Positions 10,446 through 22,700 of a DNA stretch of 64,000 nt are shown here, in pieces (position 1 is the first letter of the stretch; every line of letters begins with the position of its first letter). The translations under genes and the position numbers were made by a program. Under the pieces are notes generated by a model, which saw only the letters and a list, made by a program, of their open reading frames with translations, did not search any database and was not told the origin of the DNA. Source of the stretch: Branchiostoma belcheri (Eukaryota > Chordata > Leptocardii > Amphioxiformes > Branchiostomatidae); assembly GCF_001625305.1 (NCBI RefSeq), contig NW_017804587.1, positions 948,465 to 1,012,464 of the forward strand, read 5' to 3'.

Positions 10446-10465
10446 NNNNNNNNNNNNNNNNNNNN
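10446..10465. other. assembly gap (20 N) inside an AT repeat
   Basis: Twenty N are flanked on both sides by (AT)n, so the true length of the dinucleotide repeat is unknown. Confidence 0.98.
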
Positions 10466-10864
10466 ATATATATATAAAAGCAGAGAAACATTAGTTTGTT
10501 TCTGCCTAAATTGGATCTATGCAGACTGCCCTTGCATTTTTAACTCTGTTGGCTACTGGAACGAAGCAAATAACTTACTGATGAAAGTTTGTATTCCTTT
10601 TCTAGCCTTCAATTCAAACTCCAGGCAAATCAGCATATCTACATTGTGATAATTCTTTTCATTCTGTCGACAATTGGAATTCAGCAAATACATGATTTAA
10701 GGATGGATGTGATGTTTTCATTGTCTAGTGGCCAAGTTTTAGTTAATCCTCTATGCTAAGCTTTCAAAGAGGAATGCCTTTATCATCAAGGTACATGGAC
10801 TTGTAATGTGTGATGAGCAGGTTACATTGACAATAGAGCCAACGTGCAGGCAAGGTTCACTCCA

Positions 10865-11084
10865 TGTTTAAAGTTAAAACTTTTGGTCCAACACAAAAAA
10901 AAGTTCTCTCACCTAGACCTTTCGACCAGTCACTCTGGTCTTCCTCAGTAGACTGACCCAGTGAAGCTGGTCACGTGGCTTCTTTGAAGTGTGACGTCAA
11001 CACTGGGTGAGAGAACTTTTTTGTGTTGGACCAAAAGTTTTAACTTTAAACATGTAACTACCAACACAGATGAACTTTCATGAT
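10865..11084. mobile_element. MITE-like foldback element, copy A, with target-site duplication
   Basis: The element is bounded by a 13-base direct repeat AAGGTTCACTCCA (10852-10864 and 11085-11097). Other units have the uninterrupted target here (AAGGTTCACTTCAG in unit 1). Inside are inverted arms beginning TGTTTAAAGTTAAAAC and ending GTTTTAACTTTAAACA, joined to a tail ending TTTCATGAT. No coding capacity is seen. Confidence 0.8.
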
Positions 11085-12030
11085 AAGGTTCACTCCAGTT
11101 GTGTGGTATAATACAGCAGACATTAATTAACAGGGGAAGAAATGCCGTCACGACGTGTTGAAAAGAATAACAGGTTTTTAACGTATCACAACATATTTGG
11201 TACAAAGCATACATCGTTACACAGTTCATTTCAAACAACACAGTTGAAGGTCCGTTGTGGTACATCCGGGACACAACATAAAAACCAACCATGTAACTCA
11301 CAGACAAGCTCTAGGTAGGTTGCACACTGTGATATTGTTTTTCCACTAGGTTGGATACAATGTCGTCTACCTGACTATTGAGAAAACATGTCAAATGCCA
11401 TGGCAACACCAACTTGGCACATTCTTTGTTCTCCCACAGCAGAATCGAGTAATTTCTTTCTCAGTTCATCTTTAGTTTTAAATCGTCGTCAAGCCTTGGA
11501 GGAAACTAATCATTTCATTAAGTTATATTTTTTGTCATATACCGATCATATAGCTGTGCTACAAATTCATGCATTGTTGATGCTTGTTGTCTGTAGCTTG
11601 GTCATTCTGCTCTATTTATACATACATTATCTGTTTTTTTCTTCTCTTCTTCTTCCTTGGCTACAGTTACTGGGTTTATACCGACACAACAGTGGCTGCT
11701 GCTTTAGTGCGTAGCTTTACCCCCAATGTACAAAACGTTTTCCCCAAAGCCAGGCTCTGTCATTACATAGTGCCAGCTTGGAATAGCCCCCGCCCGTCCA
11801 CCTAACCCAGTATACAGGTATCTACTGTGTGCTGTACATACTACATGTATAGGCCAACTGTTCAAAAGCTTAGTATGTTGTCTACAGGACAGCATATAGC
11901 CACGATACGGGCTTCACTATATATATATATATTTTATCAAGAGAACTGTTAGCTTGGCATCCCCCACCCCACCGTATGTGAAATGAGCCTGCTGTGCCTA
12001 TGCCCAAGGATATATTATTAAGCTTTATAT

Positions 12031-13534
12031 TTCATTTACAGATACAAGCTTTAGAGCAGCCTACAATTTTTCTGGGAGGAATTCACTAACCACTGCAGCA
12101 GTCGTCTATATTAGTACGCTTTCCACAATCCTGATTTGAATTTCTTCATCATCTAATGAGTAATTTTAACTTAATGTGACGTATACATTCCTGATGAAGA
12201 GGTGAAAGTTACAAAAAAATTCTACTACTTTTAAATTACATGAGACTTGGCAATACAATTCTTATGGATTCTAATATTGCAACCTTTTCAGTTTGAATTT
12301 CAAGTCTTGTGACATTAAATAACAGAATTACAGAATAAATGTCATCTTTACATTGAGGAGAAGCAGAGGAAGGTAGCATTCTGACCAAATGAACTATTTC
12401 ATGAAATTATACAGTGTTGAGCCAACCATTCTGGGAAAGTGTGAACCTACGTTTTGTATCACAGAACATAAAACGCACAAGACAATTTTGGCCTTCATAG
12501 TTCCAACAGAGTACATTTTTTTCTTACATTGTGATCGATTAAAAACACTGCAAGGAATTAAAACACATGAACAACTCAGTAAGAGACAATTTGCAACATT
12601 CTGCATGGTTAAACATGATTCTCGATAATTTAAAACAGATACAGAAGAAACAGACTTAAAACTAATTTGTACAGCATTTCATTTAAATACGCCTAAGAAG
12701 ATTAAATCCACCTTTTCTTGGTTCGGGTCATTTGACACGTGAATCTGAGGAATGATGACAAACATGTACTACTAGACCAGTATTGTCTTGTGCTGTGTTA
12801 TGCTAAAATCATCCTCCAATTTGCAACAAAAAAGCACTGTGGGTTACGGGGTTAACGACAAGTAATGATAAAAATTTCTGACACTTGGAATAAAATCAAG
12901 TGTAACAATAAAAAGATGGCAGCAAAGCTTCTGGGTGTTTTACAATGGAATAATCCTACCTGAATCAATAATATAAAAAGAGAGCATGGCCAGAAAATGC
13001 TACTTAGAGGGAAAGACAGTCAACATGAGACAATAAAAAAGAAATTTAACATAATTACCCTTCTTTTGCCTCAAAATCGATGTTTGAACAGCTACAAAGT
13101 CCTACAGATTTATTTGTCTTACAAGCAGCAAATATCGCAGAAAATCATATATAAAATGGCTAATGGTACATGTGTATACACAAGACATACATACATTGTA
13201 ATTACATGTTACAACACAAACATTGCAAACTGTGGCTTCCTTTCCACACATATCTCATCAGCTACAGCCATATCTTTGCTTGGTTTAGTTTGAACATATC
13301 TACACATGTATGTGGATTCTATTAAAGAAAAAAGGAACACATTCTTCAAGATCCAAGATGTACTTCAAGAAGTTTAAAGCTGTAATTAGGTAAAATCCAG
13401 CTTGGGTTCCAGAAAAAGTACAGGACTGTGGCTTGATGTTGAAAACCTCGTCCTGTGCCTTTTCTGATTTTGTCAACAAACCGAGCAAAAATATGGCTAC
13501 TAGCCTTGGACATGCCTGGTTGAAACTGTCTGCC
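12031..13534. other. MAP7 3' UTR and intergenic sequence to the TRIM array
   Basis: AT-rich sequence between the broken third TRIM unit and the MAP7 stop codon. The part next to 13534 is presumably 3' UTR. No coding sequence, RNA gene or clear repeat is recognised in the rest. Confidence 0.5.
13109..13114 (-). terminator. candidate polyadenylation signal of the MAP7 gene
   Basis: AATAAA on the minus strand, 421 bases after the stop codon, is the first canonical hexamer I see downstream. The true cleavage site cannot be told from sequence alone. Confidence 0.4.
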
Positions 13535-13722
13535 TCAAACGGAGGACTCTGTGCTCGTTTGGTTCTCAAGCATCTGCCAAATCTGTCCTTCTTCCCCTTC
13601 TTCGCTTTCGCTTTCCACCCCGTCGTCGTTCGTTGCTTCACGTACGCCGACCTTCCGCGCATCCATAATCGATTCCGCCTGCCTCCACAGTTCGCCCTCA
13701 ACTTGGTCAACAAAATCCTCTG
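13535..13722 (-). CDS. MAP7: MAP7 exon 16 and stop codon
   Basis: The acceptor is TTCTTTGCACAG|CAGAGG in phase 1 (GCA at the junction), giving AEDFVDQVEGELWRQAESIM and an acidic end ...QMLENQTSTESSV, then TGA. The sequence is highly protein-like, the phase fits, and the stop is clean. The 3' UTR should run to lower coordinates. Confidence 0.78.
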
Positions 13723-16700
13723 CTGTGCAAAGAACATCCAGACTTATAATTGCCACATGGCGCAGCCAATTTGGTTGCTACATGTACATACAGCAAACAA
13801 ACTTGAGGTAAACGCAAAAGATTTCGTCAAAACTACCGGTAAGTCATGTTGATTGTACAGGTTGATGAGTTGCTTGAGGAATAAAAACACTTTAAAATTT
13901 CTGCTCTTCATCTTTCCTGCTTGTAGAAACTACAGTGCAGTGCAGTACAGCTGAGAGTCTGAGAAGGATACAGCACATAAAAAACATCCCTAACACTGCT
14001 TATAAACCAGACTGCAGACATCTATCTACTGCCAGCTTGCAACAAGCCTTTCGAGTCATTTAAGCTGGCTCTCAGATGCACTACAAGGACACTCAGCAGT
14101 GGGTGTTCGCAGTGTCGGGATGGCTGGAGTTTCGGACTACAAGTGGAGCAGAGTTTTCCGGTGGAGAGGCCTACGCCACAGCTACAAGACTACACAGACT
14201 GCGACAGGTGGTGGTGGGGAGGGAGGTGGTTCCCAGTGCGTGGCTACAGTCAGAGCAGGTCTGTAGGAAGGAGAGGGAAGAATCAGAAATGGCCTGCAAC
14301 TACAAGGAGGGGTCTACTACACAACTACTGGTAACCCGAGCAAGTTGGCAGAAAGTACTGTGGCTGTGTGAAAACCGTATTTGTCAGTGTCGCATCTGAA
14401 TTTTGCCTGTAGCAGATGGTATCTTTTTCGACACAAATTTATAAACTGCAGATGAAATACACGAATATGACCTTAAATGAGATGTTCTGCCGAAGTGCAG
14501 TGCACAATACAGTATGGGTTTTGCGCAGGCACCATACATTTTGTACGTTCTGCCAATGTGCTGGGAACCTGATATCTACATGTAACAGCCATATTATATA
14601 ATAGTTCAGGTGCTCTGGAAGATTCCAAAAGATCTCCAAAACGTATCAAAACACTATCAATTTGTCATCCTAAAAGTTTAGAATAATCTCAACGACTGTT
14701 ACACAAAAACAATCCTACTTTAGCATATTTGCATGCAGGATTTTTGCAAGATTTTCACACATCCATGACACTTTTGAATATCTCTTGTAGTGTTACTCAC
14801 CATTAACGTTCTCCTGTACAGGTTTCTTAATGTCTCCGTTGACGAATGCTATTATAGGCTGGTTGTCGGGTTCTATGATATCCCCTCCGTCTAATTGGCT
14901 AGTCTTGTGCCCGTCCCCAATGTCTATAAGGTCGTGGACCGTGGACCCGTTCTGGTGAGGGGCCTGAACGTGCTGTACATTACTGCTATCTAGGGAAATA
15001 AGCTCCTCGAAGTCCCCGGCTCCCTGGCCTGGTGCAGGCTCCTCGGTGGCCGCCGGCGCTTCTGGGGTCAGACCCAGCTGGACTAGGACCTGGTCGGTGA
15101 TGTCAGGCTTCTCCGCACTGGGAAGAATAGGGAACATATAATGCATGAGAGAGAGTTACATACGTTTGTACATATAAAGGGAAAATTGAAATATCAAATG
15201 GACTCTTTTAACTACTGTATTTACCACGATTTTGTCCAAATTATGAGGTCACAGCAAAAACAATGAAAATGAAGCCCCCTCCCGAAAGTTTTGCCATTTA
15301 AAGTAAAGCATTTCTTTCTATTAAGTGAAACACTTCTAGGTGTGACTGAATAAAAGCGCTATTTGGGAACTACCGTATGTGCCTCCAAATGTCTTACTGA
15401 GGGACTATGGTGGTGTGCTAGATGTCAGTATACGTAACATGTATATTGAAACACAGCCAAGGAATCAACAGACAAACTGCCTGTATCCCTGTAAATGCCT
15501 TCACTTTGACAGACTGACAGAAACAAGCTAACCTGTCTTCAGCAGCAGCACCCGATACCTGACTCGCAGGACCCCCGATTTCTGCCAGTTCGTCAAACAA
15601 GCTCTTCCCTTGTCCCGCATCTTCCTGGGGCATCGCAGGGGGTCCCTCACTCTCACTCTCCTCCTTTTCACTTTCACCCTCGGCTCTTCCTCTGTCTACT
15701 GTCTCCTTGGCAACGTCTTCTGTAACCTGAGAAGGCTCCTTGGTGGGACTTTCTGAACCGGCGTCGCCGCCAGACTCTGTCTTCTCTCCCTTATCCTGGG
15801 CAGAACAATACAGTGGTAAGGAGTGATTTGAATGTAGTGGGGGATATTATGTACAGAAAGACATGTCAGCAGAATGGACTGCACCTGCACAAAACTCGGG
15901 ATTTTTCAGTTTTTGTTGGATGTTTGGTCAACATAAAAATTTGCGTATTGCAGATGATAGTTTTCTACACATTTGAAAACTTAGGACAGCATGTCATCCT
16001 TAAATTCATGAATACAACCTGAAATCAGACGTTCTGCTGAAAGTGCTACGCACAATACATTAAAGATTTTACACAGGCCCAGCACATTCTGTCGACGTGC
16101 TTGAAGAAAGTACCAAATTCCACTATGCACATCAAACAATGTATCACTGCTCCTTACCTTGCCTGGGGTTCCACTCTTTCTTGTTCTTGACATAATCATC
16201 TCTAATCTCTGGAATGAAAAACAAAACCCAAGTTTTTACTATGTAAAGTGCTTTGAGGAACTTATCAAGCAAAGAAATTAAACACGGGTCCCGGCAATAT
16301 CGAGAGGTGGTTTCGGGGTCTTGATGATCGCGAGGCATCGTCCTAGCTTAACACAATGGCAAAGAAGATGAGAAGACAACACCCCTCTCACCTTCTTCCT
16401 CTCCTGCCGTTCCTGCTCCTCCTTCGCCAGTCGCTCCTCCAACTCCCGCTGGCGCTTCTCCGCCTCCTCACGGGCCTTTCGCTCTTCCTCTTCTCTCTGG
16501 TTGGTCAAAAACATCATAAATTAACAGAACAGGTCATGTCAAGTAGGATAATACAACATGTAAGAGCCTAGCCTCATTCTGGTGTACAGAAGGTGTGAAA
16601 TGGAGCGAGATGGAACGAAATCAAGTGAAATGGAACCAAAAGGAGCAAAATTTATGAGACTCTTCTCTCTGGTTGGTCAACAACACCATAAAATAACTTG

Positions 16701-19700
16701 TCTTTTGACATCCTCTACTGAGCATGATCCTTTTTCAATAGTGCAATGACGTTTCGTTATGGCTTGTGTATTTAGGGGTGGCTAATAAGAGATGGGTGTT
16801 TGCCAGGCCTCTATCCGAATGATTTCAAGTATCGCACACCGGGGCATGCCCCTAATCGCTGTCGAAAGGTGTGGTGGGTTCTTCGAATTAACATAACAGG
16901 GTAATCAGTTCAGGAAAGTAGAAGAAAGTTAAGTGTGCAATAAAAATTGGACCAAACTGGAGGGAAATATCAAGCAACAAAATGTATACACAGATGCAAA
17001 AATGTATATCTATTTAATGTCCACTCCTGTATTTTAGTGCTTTAAAGTTCCCATTTTGCTCCATTTCATTCCATTTTGCACATTCTATACACCCACGTCA
17101 AGGACTGTTCTTCAAACATCATCCTGCTTACCTGTCTCTCGAGCTCTTTCTGTTTCTCTTCTTCCTCTCGTTTTTGTTTCTCGGCTTCCTCGATAGCCTT
17201 TTTCAGACGCTCTTCCTCTGCCTTTCTGTACTCCTCTGCCAGGCGCCGCTGCTCTTCCTCTTGTCTTGCCTAAGTAGTGAAGTGGAACTCATCAGTTGGG
17301 TGGAATGATTACTAGTACATTTACTCATCACAGTTTACATCTTTCTTTATCTGTTATTAGGTACATTTATCAACCAAGAATTGAGGTGTTCCAACAACTA
17401 CCGTAGAGTGCAACCAAGCACAGTTGGGGCATCAAGCTGGTGCCTGTGAAGCTGGTGTGCTACATTTGTACGCCAAAGGGTGATTATACTGTGTACATGT
17501 ACATAATACTGATACAGATGTATGACATCCCTTTGGTGTAACACACCAGCTTCACAGGCATTTAAAGCTATCTAGTGATAATGCCCCCACTGTACTTGGT
17601 AGCTGTGAGTTCCACCCTACGATAGATCTAGGGAAGACATCTGACTATTTCTCGCTCTTTTCTGAGCTGGATTTAGATACTTAGTACATGTAGTTGGTAC
17701 ATCCTCCAGTTCATACGTAATTTTGTACATTTGTATAATCATGCATAGCCTGGACATTTCATTTTTCTCCTATTTTCCAGTCACACCCACAGTAGTTTTT
17801 TCCAACGTGTTGCCCTTTTTAAATCAACTACTAGTAGTTCATTTATTCACACAAACTTGTACCTCCTCCTCAAGTCTTCTCTTTTCCTCTTCCTCTGCCA
17901 GGCGTTTCTCCTCCTCCTGTCGCAGTCTCTCGGCCTCAGCTTCGCGCTCCCGCTGCTCACGGACCATACGCCGCCGCTCTGCCAGGGCAGCCTTCGCTGC
18001 CTCTTCATCTGTCAGGGCTGCCTTGGCTTTCTCTTCCGCTGGTGGGTGAAAAGATAGGTAAAGATACATGTAGATAGATAGGCATAGAGGTGCAGCAAGG
18101 ATAGTTAAAAGTAGCCTGATAAAGGTACAGACCCCATAGACATTTTGAGGCTGAAGAGGCAGTGTGTCTGTGTCTAGGACACGATATTGGAAGAGAGAGC
18201 CCATCCCTCTCTTTTCAATGCCTTTTATCTCCCCAAACGAATCAGGTACCTATTTCACACCTGGGTGGAGTGAGGAAAGTTGTGTAAAGTGCCTTTCCTA
18301 AGGACACAACGTCAAGTCAGGAAAGTGAGAAATCAATCCCGCAACCTATTGATCTTCTGTCCACTAACCTAACCTCTAACTAAGACATTCAACGTCTCAT
18401 TGTGAAAACACAAATCAACAATAAGACCATAACAATCACTCTGTTACCTCAAACATAGTTTTGCAATTTAGACAGTTCATTTAGCTCCTCAGAAGTGCAC
18501 GTACCAAAATTATTTATATTACCTGGTGCAGCAGGTTTTTCAGCTGGTTTTTCTGCTGGTGCAGCTGGTTTCTCAGCTGGCTTGGCTGGTTCAGGTGCTT
18601 TAGCTGGCTCGGCTGGTTTAGCCGGCTCAGCTTTAGGTGTTTCGGCTGGTTTGGGTGTTTCGGCTGGTTTAGGAGTTTCAGCTGGAACAGGTGCTTTTAC
18701 TTCTGGTTCAACTGGAGCTGCCGGCTTCTCTTCCGGTTCAGCTGGCTTTTCCACCACTTCAGCCGGTTTTTCTTCTGGTTTGGCTGCTGGAGGTTCTTCC
18801 GGTTTCGTCTCTGCAGCTGGTTTCACCTGCGGTTTGGCCGGTTCCTTGTCAGGCTGTGCCGTGACTTCGATGGTGGGAGGTGGGGACTTCACCGGTACGA
18901 GTGGTTTCTTGATTTCCTTTGTCGGTGACGGTGTTTTCTCCTTGGGAGTCGGTTTCGGCTTGGCGGCGGCGCCGGGTGAAGGCGGTCTCGCCCGCGTGCT
19001 AGCCGGCGACGGTGCGCGTTTGTTCCCGGCGGCTGAAGCTGGGGACGGCGGTCTTTTACCGGATGCAGGAGACGGCGGTCTTTTCCCGGCGGATCCTGGT
19101 GTGGTAGCCGGGCTGGACTGGCGCGGGGCGGGCGGAGGTTTGGCCGCGGCTGTCGATGCGTTTCTCGGGGAGGGAGGGGGCTTGGCTGCAGCGGGGGAGG
19201 GGGTCCGCTTCACCCCGGGGGAGGGCGTTCTCTTGGGTGTGGACTGGAGAGAGATAAGACAGTGCATGTATGCAACAGTTAGTGTGTTGTTATTGTCTTG
19301 CTGTCTTGTATGTAGTTTTATGTATTGATGTAGGACCACAGGAAGAATAGCAAACAGCGTAAGCTGAAGGTAAATGTGAATCCAAAATAAGTCAAACGTA
19401 CAGTGAAGAAACAGTACCAGATTGACTTTCCAATTCTTGGAAGATTCCCTGACATCTTACTTTATTATTGACCCCCTGCCTTCTCGGTAGATGATTGTTT
19501 TTTTCATGGTATATTATACCACAGCGCAGGTAGGTCTTGGAAGGTACAAATGTACGTGACATCACTTAACTCAAGCCTCCAATTGTTTATGCTTTACACT
19601 ACATATAGTAGTTGGCCCTTACTTGAGTTCTCCCTACCTTCTCCGGCGGTTTGGCCTTAGCTTGGTTCTCCTTGTCCCCGTCAGTGTCTCCCTCTGCTCG

Positions 19701-22700
19701 CTCCTTCCCTGCAGCGGGCGGCGCGCTGCTCATGCGCAGCCGGTCCGAGCTGCGAGACCGCATCGGGGTCCGCGCCCGGCCCGCGCCGGTCGACGTGGGT
19801 CTGCGGAAGTCCCGCCGAGGCGACAAGCTGGAAATGCTGTGGTCTGATTGGCTGGATCTGGGACGAGAAGCTGCGATTGGACAGAAAAGGAGTGTTACCA
19901 TGGAGACTAGTTTTTAAAAAAATTTAAAAAAGAAATGGAGTGGTCTGATTGGCTGGATCTGGGACAAGACGCTGTGATTGGACAGAAACTGAGCATTACC
20001 ATGGAAACTAGTTTAAAAAAAATCTTTACAAAGAAATGGAGTTGTCTAATTGGTAGATCTGGGTCGAAAAGCTGTGGACGGACAAAAAAAACAGCATTAC
20101 CATGGAACTAGTCAAATCAAGAGCAGATAATGGAACTGTAAAAAGAATTTTAGAAAGAAATGATCTGATTCGGTGGATCTGGGACGAGAAGCTGTGGACA
20201 GAAACCAAATGTTATCCTGGAAACTGTTCAAATATTAATCAAGGCCAGGCACATAATTCAACCTTAAAACAAATTTTAGATAAAAATCTGTACTCATAAT
20301 AATTGCATCTTTGTTGATCAGCAACCATGATGATGGACTGAAAAGCAGAAATCCAGTGAAACTTGCTTTTGAACGTTGTGCTTGTCTGTTTCCCTGTGTC
20401 TAACATGATTAACTGTTAACTTACAGGTACATGTAGTCCAGACTGGTACACCTGTATTAGTGATTTCTTTTGTTGTATCACACAAATCTTTTAATATCCA
20501 TTTACAAAGATGACTTCAAATGAGTTTTCACAAAACCACAAATTTAAGACCATGTACTGCTGCAACAATTAAGTACATGTACATTACAAAATGTAGCTTA
20601 ACATAAGATTAACAATCACAAAAGAAAGGCTAAATGAAGAAGCTGAAAAACAAAACAAAATCTTATATTTGGGCCAGGATGAACTTGGCAGTAGTCTATA
20701 TCACACTGTGAAAAAGTATAGCTTGCTATAAGTTTAAGATAGAAGCAATCTTGGTTTAGAAAACAGTTTCTAATACATGTCATTCCTCACCCCAACACGA
20801 CTGCATTCCAAATCTAATAAAACTGTTAGTAAAACTCAATCAAACCTGTTAGTCCTGACAGACACACACACAATACCTACCTGGCTTGCTGGGCGATGGC
20901 GTACTCTCGCTAGTCGGTGTTTTGGGCGAAAACAATCGTTTTGTGACGGCCTCCGCTCGTGCCGAGAGGTTTACGGCCGACAAGGACCGCTGGCCGGGTC
21001 TGAGGGCGTCCCCGCCTATCGAGTGTAAAGAATAATGAAGTACTGGGAGGACTTACCCGGCTGCACAGGACAGAGTACAGCAGACAGCACACTACAGGGG
21101 TGTGGATAGACCACAGCACCGGGCTGAAACCTACCTGAGGATCGTGTCTATGGGCAGGGCTTGGAACTACAAATGTACACTCAAAGAATACGCCAAACAA
21201 CAATTACTCAAGCAGCTGGATATGGTTTTCGAAACGGTCTGATGTTTTAGGTAAGATGTTCCATCATCTTTCGTCAGTGACAATGGTGAATTGTCAGATA
21301 GACACGAACTATTGATTGACATCTAACCTTCAACAACGTATACTCAAACTGTTAGAAGGCTTTTCTTTAAATAAATCCTCCTGCAGCTCCAGAACAAGCT
21401 GCTAGGGAGCCAAAACTCATGTTACTTCTTTCTGAGCACTAGAGCTACCTACAGTCCAAAATCTGTGACCATAAATTTGTAGCATGTCCAGAAATTTTAG
21501 ACACTTTGATAATTCTTCATCATACAGCAATCCTATGTTCCAAGCCCTGCCCTTGTTATGCATCTCCATTACATACATTGTACTTACATATACTTTCAGT
21601 ATTTTGTCCTTCAAATCCACAGTTATAATTATTTCAGTTGTAAGCCAATATTGGTTAATGTAGTGGCATTCCTTAACCCTTATAATAAAGAAAATAAAAC
21701 AAAAGTACTACATTACTTAAAGTTTTGTTTTCAGATTAATATAATTATAGTATCCTTAAAGCCTTACACTTACAGTGTTAAGTTAGACCTAAGAACCTCA
21801 GTTAGGTTTCAACAAAAAGTAAAGTTACATATATGATAGTTAGTTTGTTAGTTGAGAAAAGAAAGGGTGAATAAGACATGCAAGCATGCAGAACTGGACA
21901 GTACAACACTTACAGCACTTACCAGAGAGTCAGGGAAAATATGGAGGGGGGGAACTTACTATGTACATGTAACAGGAGACTGGGGAACTTACTATGCACA
22001 TGTAAAAGAAGACTGCCAGATTCAATGTGGTTGTAAAATGCACTTTTCTTTAAGTTTTCCTTTAGCCTTCAACATATTGCATATGGAAAGTTTGCTACAT
22101 TTGTATGTTGATTATTTGTTTCTTTGGTTTTTCGTCATCACTTCACAGACTTCTTTAGATGAATTTTCAAAATCCACTGCATTATAATAGGTGGAAGATC
22201 AAATATATGTACTAACAGGCTAGCAAATAAACAGTAAGATACATGCATGCATGAGAGCTTTGGAAAAAAAGAAAACAAACCCTTGGAAGGAACCATGGCA
22301 GAACTTACCAGCATGGAGAGAGGAAAGCAGCAAGCTTGGGCTTGATAGACAAGACTTACATTTGTACATTTACACACACACAAACAAACATACACACACA
22401 AACAAACATACACACAAACACACAGCAGTCATACATGGTCTTCAAGGGGACCTGAGCACTCAATATGATGCAAGGAAACTTTAACAGGCATTCTTTGAAA
22501 TGTGAAAATAGTTGCACTGATTGTCATTCCTGCAAGGCAGTTTATACATGTACCATTCCAAATCCTTCAACATATCAGCATTTACAATGTCAGGTCCAAA
22601 TATTTCAAGTACCTGTAAGTAAGTCATGTACCATTCCAAATCCTATGACAAATCAGCATTTACAATATAAGGTCCAAATATTTCAAGTACCGGTAAGTTT

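Larger units (their letters stand above)
10103..12030. repeat. unit 3, partial: 3' and 5' flanks without a RING gene
   Basis: The sequence follows the spacer of units 1 and 2 (for example 11340-12010 against 6230-6915). It diverges at about 12030, before the point where a RING exon should start. Similarity to the other units is lower in 10200-10800. This is the right-hand edge of the array. It includes the assembly gap at 10446-10465 and a MITE at 10865-11084. Confidence 0.7.

Noticed and set aside
12389..12628. 79-codon plus-strand frame
   Set aside because: AT-rich with no domain, between the array end and the MAP7 3' UTR. Nothing supports translation.
13300..13737. 145-codon minus-strand frame over the last MAP7 exon
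   Set aside because: It is in another frame from the phase-consistent exon 16 and runs into 3' UTR. The exon 16 frame has a clean junction and stop.
14076..14399. 107-codon plus-strand frame in MAP7 intron 15
   Set aside because: It lies on the opposite strand in a GC-rich intron patch, with no domain and no exon structure.
18495..19328. 277-codon plus-strand open frame rich in Gly/Ala/Ser
   Set aside because: Antisense shadow of MAP7 exon 9. The minus strand has matching splice sites, phases and family context.
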